A stretch of DNA of 37,632 bases, taken from NCBI RefSeq assembly GCF_020829625.1, contig NZ_JAIVFX010000034.1, positions 1 to 37,632 of the forward strand, in the 5' to 3' direction. The notes below the pieces were generated by a model. The model had not been told where the DNA came from. It searched no databases and saw only the letters and a list, made by a program, of their open reading frames with translations. The translations under genes were made by a program, and so were the position numbers. This document shows positions 24,945-33,854 of the stretch, one piece after another. This stretch comes from Nostoc sp. XA010. GTDB lineage: Bacteria > Cyanobacteriota > Cyanobacteriia > Cyanobacteriales > Nostocaceae. Each line of letters starts with the position of its first letter. Within the stretch, counting starts at the first letter, position 1.

Positions 24945-27737
24945 CTACACCATCTCAGACGAAGGCTGCACCATCTGCTGAGGCTGCGGCTGGAACATGA
25001 ACAACGAGTACACAACGTCTCGGCGAATGTTAATCATCATATCCAAGAACAATTCGTAACCCTCGCTCTTATACTCAATCAGTGGGTCTTTTTGCCCATA
25101 ACCACGCAATCCTACCGATTCGCGCAAGGCATCCATTTGCTGCAAGTGTTCCCGCCATAGAGTATCAATGCGTTGCAAGATAAAGAAGCGTTCTGCTTGG
25201 CGCATCAGTCCGGGTTGAACTTGGTCAATCTGCGCTTCTTTGAGGTCATAAGCAATTCGCACTTGTTCATGGAGGAATGCTTTAATCTCGCTGACTGTCA
25301 TATCTTCTAATTGATTTGGCTGCAAATCCGCTAGTAGATAGACGAATTCTTTAACTTTCTCAACCAGCTTTTCTAACTCCCACTCTTCCGAGGGCAAATC
25401 TATGTTGATGTAGTAATCAACGATGTCATCCATCGTTTTTTCAGCGTACTTGATTACCTGTTCTTTCAAATCTTGACCTTCTAATACGCGGCGACGTTCA
25501 GCATAAATAGCACGACGTTGATTATTCATCACCTCGTCATACTCAAATACCTGCTTACGAATGTCGTAGTAGTAGGTTTCAACTTTTTTCTGGGCGCCTT
25601 CCAAACTGCGGGTAAGCATCCCAGATTCGATGGGCATATCTTCTTCCACTTGGAAAGCATTCATTAACCCAGCAACGCGATCGCCTCCAAAAATCCGCAG
25701 TAGGTTATCCTCTAAACTGAGGAAAAATCTCGTGGTTCCAGGGTCGCCTTGTCTTCCTGCACGTCCGCGCAACTGGTTGTCAATCCGCCGCGATTCGTGG
25801 CGTTCTGTACCAATTACGTGCAAACCACCGATTCCCACTACCTCATCATGTTCGCGGGTAGTAAATTGTTCGTATTCCTGCTTAACGCGGTTGTAAGCTT
25901 CGCGCAATTTCTGAATTACAGGGTCATCAATGGGAGCTTTTTCTGCGGCTACAGCTACCTTGTCTTCTGCTTCCAATTCCGATAAACTGCGATCGCCATA
26001 TTCACGCACCGCAATTTCTACTGCATCTTTGAGTAGTTTTTCTGTTTCTTTTGTCAACTGGGTAGGGAAAATTTCTGGTGAAGCCCGCCAAGTTTTGACT
26101 TTTTTACCAGGGACAAAGCCTTGACCACCACCGTGTCCTGTAGGCAATCCTGCTGCTCTTTGAACGCCAAAGCTATCTTCATCTTCTGGCATGACGATCC
26201 GGGGCATGAAGTATTCCCGCAGCTTCAGACGTGCCATGTATTCGGAGTTACCACCCAAAATGATGTCTGTACCTCTACCAGCCATGTTAGTAGCAATGGT
26301 AACAGCACCTTTTCGTCCAGCTTGGGCGACGATTTCCGCCTCACGCTCGACGTTTTCGGGACGGGCGTTGAGTAATTCGTGAGGAATCGCCAATTCCTTT
26401 AATAGTCGGCTGAGAAGTTCGGACTTTTCTACACTAGTGGTTCCGACTAATACAGGTCTGCCGAGTTCGTGCATTTCGGCACATTCTCTAGCGATCGCAC
26501 CCCACTTGCCTGGTTCTGTCTTAAAGACCATATCAGACAAATCTTCGCGTCTGCGATCGCGGTTCGTAGGAATTACCGCAACTTCCAATTTGTAAATTTT
26601 TTCAAATTCCGGTTCTTCCGTTTTTGCCGTTCCGGTCATTCCACCGAGTTTTGGATACAGCAAGAACAGATTTTGATAAGTAATTGTCGCTAGAGTTTGA
26701 GTTTCTGGCTGAATTTCTACGTGTTCTTTGGCTTCAATAGCCTGGTGTAATCCATCACTCCAGCGCCGTCCAGGTAACACCCGACCGGTAAATTCATCCA
26801 CAATTACCACTTCGTCATTACGGACGATGTAATTTACATCCTTGAGAAAAAGTTCTTTGGCTTTAATCGCATTGAAAACGAAGTGCGCCCAAGGATCTTC
26901 AGGGTCAAATAAATCTGTGACTCCCAAAAGATTTTCGGATTCTGCAAATCCTTCATCTGTCAAAAGCACGTTACGAGCTTTTTCATCCACATCATAATGC
27001 TCGTCTTTTTTGAGTGTGAATGCGATTTCAGCTGCTTGCAGATACTTTTCTGTAGGTCTTTCCACCTGCCCAGAAATAATTAGCGGTGTCCGCGCCTCAT
27101 CAATTAAAATCGAGTCTACCTCGTCAATTACGCAATAATTAAACGGGCGTTGCACCACATCTGCCATTGATGTCGCCATGTTATCCCGCAGGTAGTCAAA
27201 ACCTACCTCACTGTTGGTAACATAAGTAATATCGCAATCATAGTTTTTCTGGCGTTCACTGGGAGTCATGGTTGACTGGATTAGCCCCACACTCAGCCCC
27301 AAGAACCGATGCACCTGTCCCATCCATTCAGCATCCCGACGAGCCAGGTAATCGTTCACAGTGACGACGTGTACGCCTTTACCAGTAAGACCATTTAAAT
27401 AACTCGGTAAGGTTGCTACAAGCGTTTTACCCTCACCGGTTTTCATTTCGGCAATTTGCCCTACATGCAAAATGATACCGCCAAGCATTTGGACATCAAA
27501 ATGCCGCAAGCCTAAGACTCGCCGTCCTGCTTCCCGGACAACGGCGTAAGCTTCGGGCAATAGGTCATCCAGAGTTTCGCCTTTGGCAAACCGTTGTTTA
27601 AATTCGACGGTTTTACCTTTTAACTCCTCATCGGAAAGAATCTTAATTTCTTCCTCTAGAAGGTTAATTTCAGTCACAGAAGGTTGGTATTTTTTAAGCT
27701 TACGAGCGTTGGGGTCGCCCAACAAAAGTTTTAGCAT
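24945..27737 (-). CDS. secA: Preprotein translocase ATPase SecA
   Basis: Motor of the Sec pathway, moving unfolded preproteins through SecYEG at the plasma or thylakoid membrane. 930 residues. NBD1 has Walker A TGEGKTLVATL (about 101-112) and the DEAD-like VIDEVDSILIDEARTPLIISG. NBD2 has the AGRGTDIILGG and GRAGRQGDPGTTRFFLSLED segments. The C-terminal helical scaffold (RIDTLWREHLQQMDALRESVGLRGY) is complete. The usual C-terminal Cys-rich zinc motif for SecB binding is absent; the protein ends in a short Gln/Pro-rich tail, as expected for cyanobacterial and plastid SecA. It stands alone with its own terminator. Confidence 0.98.
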   Translation of the reverse strand: MLKLLLGDPNARKLKKYQPSVTEINLLEEEIKILSDEELKGKTVEFKQRFAKGETLDDLLPEAYAVVREAGRRVLGLRHFDVQMLGGIILHVGQIAEMKTGEGKTLVATLPSYLNGLTGKGVHVVTVNDYLARRDAEWMGQVHRFLGLSVGLIQSTMTPSERQKNYDCDITYVTNSEVGFDYLRDNMATSMADVVQRPFNYCVIDEVDSILIDEARTPLIISGQVERPTEKYLQAAEIAFTLKKDEHYDVDEKARNVLLTDEGFAESENLLGVTDLFDPEDPWAHFVFNAIKAKELFLKDVNYIVRNDEVVIVDEFTGRVLPGRRWSDGLHQAIEAKEHVEIQPETQTLATITYQNLFLLYPKLGGMTGTAKTEEPEFEKIYKLEVAVIPTNRDRRREDLSDMVFKTEPGKWGAIARECAEMHELGRPVLVGTTSVEKSELLSRLLKELAIPHELLNARPENVEREAEIVAQAGRKGAVTIATNMAGRGTDIILGGNSEYMARLKLREYFMPRIVMPEDEDSFGVQRAAGLPTGHGGGQGFVPGKKVKTWRASPEIFPTQLTKETEKLLKDAVEIAVREYGDRSLSELEAEDKVAVAAEKAPIDDPVIQKLREAYNRVKQEYEQFTTREHDEVVGIGGLHVIGTERHESRRIDNQLRGRAGRQGDPGTTRFFLSLEDNLLRIFGGDRVAGLMNAFQVEEDMPIESGMLTRSLEGAQKKVETYYYDIRKQVFEYDEVMNNQRRAIYAERRRVLEGQDLKEQVIKYAEKTMDDIVDYYINIDLPSEEWELEKLVEKVKEFVYLLADLQPNQLEDMTVSEIKAFLHEQVRIAYDLKEAQIDQVQPGLMRQAERFFILQRIDTLWREHLQQMDALRESVGLRGYGQKDPLIEYKSEGYELFLDMMINIRRDVVYSLFMFQPQPQQMVQPSSEMV

Positions 27738-27945
27738 GGCAGATTATAGAACTGAATCAAGGGGGATGGGAATTAAAGGTTTGGCATTGATTATAAACAT
27801 TTAACCCAACCCAACCTTCTTGGTTGTGGATGGGTGTCAAATGAGAATTAACTCAAAAACAGGAGAAAAACGGGGCAATCAGTTTACTAAATGATTGGTT
27901 TTAACTCTTATCTGATTATTTAGTCTTTCTTCATAGTATCATTTT

Positions 27946-27960
27946 GCCCCCAGATGGGGC
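27946..27960 (-). terminator. Small GC hairpin between the cytochrome gene and secA
   Basis: GCCCC (27946-27950) and GGGGC (27956-27960) around CAGAT form a short stem about 65 bp after the stop of the minus-strand cytochrome gene. There is no U tract. STRR-like units GAGTTAT (about 27986-28000) and ACTCCTA (about 28012-28026) lie between it and the gene. Confidence 0.35.
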
Positions 27961-28024
27961 CAGAGAAGGAGTGGGGGAATAGAGTTGTGAGTTATGAGTT
28001 ATGAATTTTTCAACTCCTAACTCC

Positions 28025-28591
28025 TCATTTCCATTCTGCTGTTAGGCGGCGGAAATTGTAATCGCTAGCGCCTTGATGACAACTGACACAGCTGCCAAGC
28101 TGGACGGGGCGTGGTAATTTAACTCCTGGATGCAAAGCTTTGAAATAACGTGAGTCATTAAGGCGATATGGTGTTTCTTCGTCGTCTCGCTTAACACGAG
28201 AGAAAGTCGAAAGATATTTCCACACCAAGATGCGTGGCGGATCGACTAAAGGCTTTAGTTGTGCGCCGTAGTGCTGCGAATCTTGCAGGAGATTTTTCCA
28301 AGTTTGGGTGGGTAAAACGGCTGGTGGTAAGGCGATATGGCATGTAGAGCAGTTTTCCAAATACAGTTCTTGTCCTAATTGATACTGTGCAGGCACTACG
28401 TCAACAGTGCCAATTTCGGCGGTAGGAGTAGCACTTTGGGCATTAGTTGCCAAGGCTAAAAGCCAACCCATAGCTAGGCTCCAGGTTACAATTACCAGAA
28501 GTAAACCAAAAAATTGGCGTTTGAATTGGCGTTCGGCGCTTTGCTGTAGTACAAGGCGATCGCGGATTTTGCGCTTAATAAAAATTGACAT
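28025..28591 (-). CDS. Diheme cytochrome c (DHC type), membrane-anchored
   Basis: 188 residues. A basic N terminus and one hydrophobic segment (about 28-50, ending LALATNAQSA) act as signal anchor or signal peptide, placing the rest in the thylakoid lumen or periplasm. Two heme-binding motifs are present: CSTCH at 81-85 and CVSCH at 168-172. The spacing and the sequence around them (TWKNLLQDSQHYG, ILVWKYLSTFSR, LNDSRYFKALHP) fit the dihaem cytochrome c family seen in cyanobacteria. Electron partners are not shown by the context. Confidence 0.9.
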   Translation of the reverse strand: MSIFIKRKIRDRLVLQQSAERQFKRQFFGLLLVIVTWSLAMGWLLALATNAQSATPTAEIGTVDVVPAQYQLGQELYLENCSTCHIALPPAVLPTQTWKNLLQDSQHYGAQLKPLVDPPRILVWKYLSTFSRVKRDDEETPYRLNDSRYFKALHPGVKLPRPVQLGSCVSCHQGASDYNFRRLTAEWK

Positions 28592-28774
28592 TCCTCACAT
28601 TCCTAGATATTTAGAAGTGGCGCTTGTGCTAATCATAGAACTTACGCAGCGTTGGCAGTAGCAACATAGCAATGCCTATTAACAAGCCCTTCTGCGTCTG
28701 CATCTCTCAACATTGCAAGGAAAAATCTCTTAGCAGTTTTAACCTGACTCACTAGAAAAATCAGCCATAATATC

Positions 28775-29143
28775 TCAGATGTCATTTGCAGCAATATCTT
28801 CTCGGTCAGATTTGGAATAAATCGTTAGTAGCAAAATACTTGTAGGTGACTCAACTTGATAAATCAATCGGTATCCAGCACTCTTACCTTTTTAGATACT
28901 ACTGTTGCCAACTCTCACCTTGTAAACAATATACTCTTCACCAATGCCAGGAATGCGTAGGCGTAGCCCGCCGTAGGCATCGCCTACAAAATTTATTTGT
29001 TGTAATTGCTCAATAATCGGTTGAACATCAGAGCGAATATTGCGAAATCTCTTTGATAATCTGTAAAGTTCCTGCTCAAACTCATCGGAAAATCGAATTG
29101 AAACCGCATTATCACTCTGCATCAATCTTGTCCCATAGCTCAC
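28775..29143 (-). pseudogene. RelE/ParE-type toxin gene with an in-frame stop and an inserted repeat
   Basis: The product reads FSDEFEQELYRLSKRFRNI, then GIGEEYIVYKVRVGNSSI, then TAA at 28892-28894. The same frame continues KGKSAGYRLIYQVESPTSIL and LLTIYSKSDREDIAANDI to TGA 28775-28777. This continuation is the conserved C-terminal part of cyanobacterial RelE-like toxins, so TAA probably replaced a lysine codon AAA. A dispersed repeat (28955-28987) adds GDAYGGLRLR in frame between NFV and IPGIG. The likely start is ATG 29122 (MQSDNAVSIRF); a GTG at 29143 is also in frame. The toxin is presumably dead. Confidence 0.75.
28955..28987 (-). repeat. Dispersed repeat in the RelE-like gene
   Basis: On the minus strand: GCGATGCCTACGGCGGG followed by CTACGCCTACGC. 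It is partly palindromic. In frame it encodes GDAYGGLRLR within the toxin. Confidence 0.65.
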
Positions 29144-29174
29144 TAATTAGGTAAAGCTTTTCAGCAACAGTTAT
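29112..29174 (-). pseudogene. 3' remnant of an antitoxin gene
   Basis: In the frame ending at TGA 29112-29114 the sequence reads ITVAEKLYLISELWDKIDAE, which looks like an antitoxin C terminus of the ELWDKI type often found before RelE-like toxins. It overlaps the toxin ATG (29122) by 11 bp, a typical toxin-antitoxin arrangement. Its 5' part is missing, because the MoxR gene ends at 29177 directly before it. Confidence 0.5.
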
Positions 29175-29176
29175 CT

Positions 29177-30085
29177 TTAAGGAATAGAAACCGATCGCAA
29201 TAATCGCTCAACAACAGTTCTTGCATTCCGTCCACCTCTAGGAATCAGGCGATGGCAAAGAACATGAGGGACGAGAAATTTCACATCATCGGGAATGGCA
29301 TAATCACGCCCTAATAGAAAAGCTAGCGCTTGGGTAGCCCGTTGTAATGCTAATGTGCCACGCGGACTAACACCAAGGGCTATTTCCTCATCTTGCCGCG
29401 TTACTCGTACCAATTCGAGGATGTACTGTTGCAAGGAGGTTGCCACTTTTACTTGAGAGCAGAGGTAACGCAATTCCTGTACTTCTGCCAAGGTAATACA
29501 AGGCTGCAAATCAGCAACCTTCACACCATTTTGGAGATTTTGCAGCATAAGGAGTTCTTCTGCCTCGGAAGGATAGCCCAAACTCAGCGACAACATGAAT
29601 CGATCCATTTGCGCTTCCGGTAGTGGAAAAGTACCTTGATACTCAATAGGGTTTTGAGTGGCAATGACAAAAAAGGGCTGAGGAACTGCACGAGAAACAC
29701 CATCGACTGTTACCTGATGTTCTTCCATGACTTCTAGTAAAGCTGACTGAGTGCGGGGTGTAGCGCGGTTAATTTCGTCAGCTAGGAGGATATTGGTAAA
29801 AATTGGGCCAGGAAGATAAGTAAATTCGCCGCTTTTTGGGTTCCAGATGTTAGTGCCAGTAATATCAGTTGGCAGTAAATCGGGGGTACATTGTAGCCGT
29901 TGAAACTTACCATCCACTGAACGAGCTAGAGATTTAGCGAGTAGGGTTTTACCAACACCAGGGACATCTTCTAGCAGGGCATGACCACCACCTAGCAAGG
30001 CTACTAGCACTAAGCGTATTGCCTCAGCTTTGCCAACAATGGTAAGAGCCAGATTTTGCGTTAGAGCGTCAATTTTTTCTCTCAT
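29177..30085 (-). CDS. MoxR-family AAA+ ATPase
   Basis: About 302 residues from MREKIDALTQNL. AAA_3 core: Walker A EDVPGVGKTLLAKSLAR, Walker B ILLADEINRATPRTQSALLEVMEE, sensor 1 FVIATQNPIEYQGTFPLPEAQ and arginine finger region MDRFMLSL. MoxR ATPases act as chaperones in metal-cofactor or enzyme assembly, often with DUF58/vWA partners; no partner gene is next to it. The open frame extends upstream to 30226, but those 47 codons are low-complexity Ala/Ser/Pro sequence made by a 9-bp tandem repeat, so I place the start at ATG 30085. Confidence 0.9.
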   Translation of the reverse strand: MREKIDALTQNLALTIVGKAEAIRLVLVALLGGGHALLEDVPGVGKTLLAKSLARSVDGKFQRLQCTPDLLPTDITGTNIWNPKSGEFTYLPGPIFTNILLADEINRATPRTQSALLEVMEEHQVTVDGVSRAVPQPFFVIATQNPIEYQGTFPLPEAQMDRFMLSLSLGYPSEAEELLMLQNLQNGVKVADLQPCITLAEVQELRYLCSQVKVATSLQQYILELVRVTRQDEEIALGVSPRGTLALQRATQALAFLLGRDYAIPDDVKFLVPHVLCHRLIPRGGRNARTVVERLLRSVSIP

Positions 30086-30106
30086 GCGGTGTGGGGAGTG
30101 GGGAGT

Positions 30107-30174
30107 AGGAGGAGCAGGGGAAGCAGGGGGAGCAGAGGGAGCAGAGAGAGCAGAGAGAGCAGGGGAAGCAGGCG
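30107..30174. repeat. GA-rich 9-bp tandem repeat before MoxR
   Basis: Imperfect units of GGAGCAGAG / AGAGCAGAG / GGAAGCAGG run for about 68 bp just upstream of the MoxR start. They produce spurious Arg/Gly/Ser-rich and Ser/Ala/Pro-rich reading frames on the two strands. Confidence 0.8.
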
Positions 30175-30215
30175 AAAAGAGGTGAGAATTTGCAACAAGT
30201 CCCCAAGTCCTCTTC

Positions 30216-30300
30216 ACCATGCCCAATGCCCCATGCCCAATTTCCCTAAATACATTGTTCCCACTCAGAACTCTTAACTCCTAACTCCTAACTTTTAACT
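30216..30300. repeat. STRR heptamer arrays between MoxR and ribF
   Basis: Units CCCAATG/CCCCATG (about 30219-30243) are followed by TAACTCC/TAACTCT units (30269-30300). The second array supplies the stop codon region of ribF (minus strand). Confidence 0.7.
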
Positions 30301-31374
30301 TTGCGCTTTAGCATTCAAAATTTCTTTAGCAACAACACAGTCAAGTTGAATTTGTGTTTTCAGGGCTTCTAGAGAAGCAAATTTTTGTTCAGGGCGCAAA
30401 AATTTCACTAGTTCCACAGCCAGTTTTTTGCCATACAAATCACCAGACCAATCGAACAGATGTACTTCGGCAGATGAATAAGTACCATTTACAGTTGGGC
30501 GATTACCGATGTTCATGACGCCCAAGCTTTCACCAGGAGCGACATCTGATGTTTCACTGAGAATGAAAACACGGACAGCATAGACTCCTTGGCGGGGCAA
30601 AAACTTTTCTTTTGGTAGTTGGAGGTTGGCGGTGGGAAAGCCAATTGTTCTGCCCAATTGTTGACCTTGAACGACAACACCAAGGAGAGTGTAGGGGCGC
30701 CCTAGTAGTAGATTTGCATTTTCGATGTCGCCTTGCTCAAGGGTTTGGCGGATCAATGAAGTGCTAATGCGGGCATCCTGCGTCGGATTAGGACTGACAC
30801 AACTGCTTTCGGTGGGCGAGTTACCTGTATAAGTTTGTAAGGGAATGATGGTAACGGGGATATTGTGCTTGGCGGCAATTAATTGCAAATCTTTGGCAGT
30901 ACCACTGCGCTTTTCGCCAAAACAAAAATCCTGCCCGATGCTAATTTGCTGGCATCGCAGTTGTTGCACAAGAATTTTTTGGACGAATTCTTCGGGAGTC
31001 AAAGCAGATAATTCTTTGTCAAAGGGTAGTAATACCAGTTGTTCTACCCCAAGCGATCGCAATTGTTGGACTTTTTCATCCAGTGGCGTTAACAAAGTCC
31101 GGGGCTGCCCCGTAAAAAATTCCTGTGGATGGGGGTCAAAGGTAACAACTGTTGAGTAAATATATTCTTGATTTGCTAGTTGTTGATTTTCCTTTAACTG
31201 CGGACTACTGACTACTGACAAGTTAGCACCAGCGTGCAAGACTGGTTGAATTACCCTTTGATGACCAAGATGAACACCATCAAACTTGCCAAGGGCAACA
31301 GCAGTCGGCGTTAGCAGCCCTTCGCTTGAAGAAGCAACCCACACAGAACACCCATTTTGAGACAAATTTAGCAC
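30295..31374 (-). CDS. ribF: Bifunctional riboflavin kinase / FAD synthetase
   Basis: Makes FMN and then FAD from riboflavin in the cytoplasm. 359 residues. The N-terminal nucleotidyltransferase domain has GKFDGVHLGHQRVI (about 29-42), FDPHPQEFF and the ISIGQDFCFGEKRSG segment. The C-terminal riboflavin kinase domain has GRTIGFPTANL (about 240-250), GVYAVRVF and NIGNRPTVNG. It is slightly longer than most RibF (about 310). Part of the excess is SVVSSPQLKENQQLANQ (about 53-69), encoded by a stretch containing ACTGACT-type short repeats, and part is a Thr/Ser/Asn-rich loop at about 184-198. It overlaps the STRR array at its stop codon. Confidence 0.95.
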   Translation of the reverse strand: MLNLSQNGCSVWVASSSEGLLTPTAVALGKFDGVHLGHQRVIQPVLHAGANLSVVSSPQLKENQQLANQEYIYSTVVTFDPHPQEFFTGQPRTLLTPLDEKVQQLRSLGVEQLVLLPFDKELSALTPEEFVQKILVQQLRCQQISIGQDFCFGEKRSGTAKDLQLIAAKHNIPVTIIPLQTYTGNSPTESSCVSPNPTQDARISTSLIRQTLEQGDIENANLLLGRPYTLLGVVVQGQQLGRTIGFPTANLQLPKEKFLPRQGVYAVRVFILSETSDVAPGESLGVMNIGNRPTVNGTYSSAEVHLFDWSGDLYGKKLAVELVKFLRPEQKFASLEALKTQIQLDCVVAKEILNAKAQS

Positions 31375-31871
31375 GTGGATTCTGAGATTTTAGGTTTATT
31401 TTAGCTATCAGCAGGAAGCTACCTTATGGTAAACCGCCTTGAGGAGGACATTCACTAACTGCCCATGAGGTCTTGTGCGATCAGCCAGGGTTTTGATGCT
31501 ACCCCTTTTAGCTATCAGCCAAAAGCTTAACCCACAGGAAGTTGCCCAAGATGGTATCTTGTGCTATAAGCTTAACAGCTAATTACTAAGTCCAGATAAC
31601 CCAAATACCAGAGCTAAAAAGGCTCTAGTTCGTTGTTGAGACTGCAACAAAGGTTTTACCCTCCGATTAGCCGCAATCTTAGGGTGTCTGTGAGTATCTA
31701 GGTTGTGTTGGTGCTATAAGGTATGTCCTCCTGTTGTCGCCCTTATCCTATGGTTGGCGTGACAACTCTGGGCAGCGCTGTCTCACCGTACAGCCAACAG
31801 GTACGCTCTCGCGCTGAAAGCTTCTGATCACCAATCTAATCTAAAATCTCCAATTCCTCCGATCGCAATCT
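31375..31871. other. 497-bp non-coding region with internal repeats and long-range complementarity
   Basis: No ORF of note. TTTTAGCTATCAGC occurs twice (about 31400-31413 and 31507-31520). AGGAGGACAT (31442-31451) is complementary to ATGTCCTCCT (31723-31732). AGAGC...GCTCT (about 31611-31627) and GTTGTC...GACAAC (about 31733-31765) form local hairpins. It could encode a structured RNA or be a decayed element. It does not look like RNase P RNA, tmRNA or SRP RNA. Confidence 0.4.
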
Positions 31872-32768
31872 TTAAGTAGAAAACTTACTAACAGGAAAAG
31901 ATTCTGATAAGGCAACTGAGGTGGGAATCTGAAGTACCAATCCTTCCCGTGCCATGATAGCCCCAGGAAATTTTGCAGATGCTTGTTTCCCTACACAATC
32001 CAAAAAGTCGTCATCGTGTGCGGGGTCGTGGTGGTAAATCACCAGAGTTTTGACGTTAGCAGCTTGTGCCACTTTCACCGCTTCTTGCCAGGTAGAATGT
32101 CCCCAGCCAATTTTTGGAGATTTTGGGGAATGATATTCTTCGTCTGTGTAAGTGGAATCGTAAATCAGAATGTCAGCATTACGAGCTAGCCACAGCACAT
32201 TATCATCGAGTCGGTCGGGAAAATGTTCAGTATCAGTGATATAAGCAGCAGCACCACCACGCCAGTTGACGCGGTATCCTATAGCTTCACCTGGATGGTT
32301 TAAAGGTGCTGTTTCTACGGTAACGTCATCGATCTCTATTGGTTGCCCCGGTCGAATGTCGTAGAAATTTAAATTAGCTTGCATAATCTGCAAGGGTACG
32401 GGAAAGTTCGGGTGCAACATCTGGTCATTGAGGCGCTGTTCTATGGTAGAACCATCAGGTGCGATCGCGCCATAGATATGAAAGTCATTCCCGTTCACAA
32501 ATCCTGGGGTAAAGAAGGGAAAACCCTGCATGTGATCCCAGTGAGAGTGGGTAAAAAATATATGAGCTTCTAACGGCATTTGGCGCAATAAAGATTGCCC
32601 CAAAACATGTAGCCCCGTGCCTGCATCGAAAATTAAGCGTTTATCGCCCGCTTGCATTGAGATGCAAGGGGTATTACCGCCGTAACGAACGGTGTTTGGC
32701 CCTGGGCTGGGGATGCTGCCGCGAACGCCCCAAAATTGTACGGTAAATTGGTTCTCTATCCTAGACAT
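31872..32768 (-). CDS. MBL-fold metallo-hydrolase
   Basis: 298 residues of the metallo-beta-lactamase fold. Metal ligands are visible: HSHWDHMQG with H74, H76, D78 and H79; H158 in PLNHPGEAIGYR; D186 in ITDTEHF; and a late histidine in VIYHHDPAHDD. The start WGVRGSIPSPGPNTVRYGGNT is shared with a group of phosphodiesterase-like MBL proteins (PhnP/cyclic phosphodiesterase relatives). The natural substrate is not determined by the sequence. Single gene, with about 290 bp to surE on the same strand. Confidence 0.88.
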   Translation of the reverse strand: MSRIENQFTVQFWGVRGSIPSPGPNTVRYGGNTPCISMQAGDKRLIFDAGTGLHVLGQSLLRQMPLEAHIFFTHSHWDHMQGFPFFTPGFVNGNDFHIYGAIAPDGSTIEQRLNDQMLHPNFPVPLQIMQANLNFYDIRPGQPIEIDDVTVETAPLNHPGEAIGYRVNWRGGAAAYITDTEHFPDRLDDNVLWLARNADILIYDSTYTDEEYHSPKSPKIGWGHSTWQEAVKVAQAANVKTLVIYHHDPAHDDDFLDCVGKQASAKFPGAIMAREGLVLQIPTSVALSESFPVSKFST

Positions 32769-33055
32769 GGTTATTACTTGCTGGACTGAGCGGGCGATAA
32801 TTGGAAAAATTCTTACTTATTTTGTCTAAGTTGATGCTGTCTCACCTATTTTGCTAAAGGGAGGATTTCTTGGTAAAACAGCATACCTTGTTTCTGGCTG
32901 ATTGTGTAAATGTGAATGAAATACTCTCAAGTAGAATTTTCCAGTTTTTCGGGTGGATGTGTATCGGTTATTTCAAGAGTGCCCCTACGTTATAGCCTAA
33001 ATTTTTCTGTGATGCATTTGAATAACTCTAGTTTTATCCTGATAAATCAAATGAT

Positions 33056-33853
33056 TCACTGAAAATTGAATTCCCACTCAGACAATTTATTTAGCGCATC
33101 TGCGTAAGTAAGATTGTATTGTAACGGGGTTATACTGATGTAGTTTTTACGTACAACATGCACATCTAACGGTACATTTTGAGGCAGATTTAATCCGGTT
33201 GGAGGTTCTACATCCTCAATTACCTCTCCGGTTAACCAGTAGTACGTTTTTCCACGAGGATCAACTCGTTTATCAAACACATCAATGTAATGCCGTAGCC
33301 CTTGACGGGTAAGAGTAACTCCGGCAATTTCTTCCCATTTGACCGCAGGAATATTGACGTTGAGCAACATTAAATCTGGCAGAGGTTTTTGGGCTAACTG
33401 GTCTACGAGAATTTTGGCAAACTTAGCAGCAGGTTGAAAGTCTTTAGAGGTGTGACTAATAAGACTCAGTGCTACACTGGGAATGCCTTCAATTAAACCT
33501 TCCATTGCCGCAGAAACAGTACCGGAATACAAGATTTCAGTTCCCAAATTCGCACCTTGATTAATGCCAGACAGAACCAAATCGGGAGGAGTATCTAGCA
33601 ATGCCCAAAGCGCCAACTTGACGCAATCTGAAGGCGTACCATCGCAAGCCCAAGCTTTGATAGCAGGATGAAAAATCCCTTCAACAATTTCGGCGCGAAT
33701 GGGTTGGTGTAAAGTTAACCCGTGTCCAGTTGCCGATCGCTCTCGATCTGGGCAAACTACACTTACATCATGACCTGCCTCTGCCAAGTAGTTAGCTAGG
33801 GTACGAATCCCCAAGGCAGAAATGCCATCATCGTTGCTAATTAGTAATTTCAT
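33056..33853 (-). CDS. surE: 5'/3'-nucleotidase SurE
   Basis: Metal-dependent nucleoside monophosphatase linked to stress survival. The first motif MKLLISNDDGISALGI carries the metal-binding DD. RERSATGHGLTLHQPIR, then SGINQGANLGTEILYSGTVSAAMEG, the nucleotide and metal site, are complete. About 265 residues, as usual. The frame also has ATG 33859, but ATG 33853 (MKLLISNDDG) is the family start. Both ATGs sit at the edge of a heptamer repeat array whose unit itself contains ATGAC, so the extra upstream ATG comes from the repeat. Confidence 0.95.
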   Translation of the reverse strand: MKLLISNDDGISALGIRTLANYLAEAGHDVSVVCPDRERSATGHGLTLHQPIRAEIVEGIFHPAIKAWACDGTPSDCVKLALWALLDTPPDLVLSGINQGANLGTEILYSGTVSAAMEGLIEGIPSVALSLISHTSKDFQPAAKFAKILVDQLAQKPLPDLMLLNVNIPAVKWEEIAGVTLTRQGLRHYIDVFDKRVDPRGKTYYWLTGEVIEDVEPPTGLNLPQNVPLDVHVVRKNYISITPLQYNLTYADALNKLSEWEFNFQ

Positions 33854-33854
33854 A

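Noticed and set aside
30089..30277. Arg/Ser/Gly-rich 62-codon plus-strand ORF
   Set aside because: It is produced entirely by the 9-bp GA-rich tandem repeat, with no other support.
31375..31871. RNase P RNA, tmRNA or group II intron
   Set aside because: None of the conserved core sequences that I know for these RNAs could be found on either strand.
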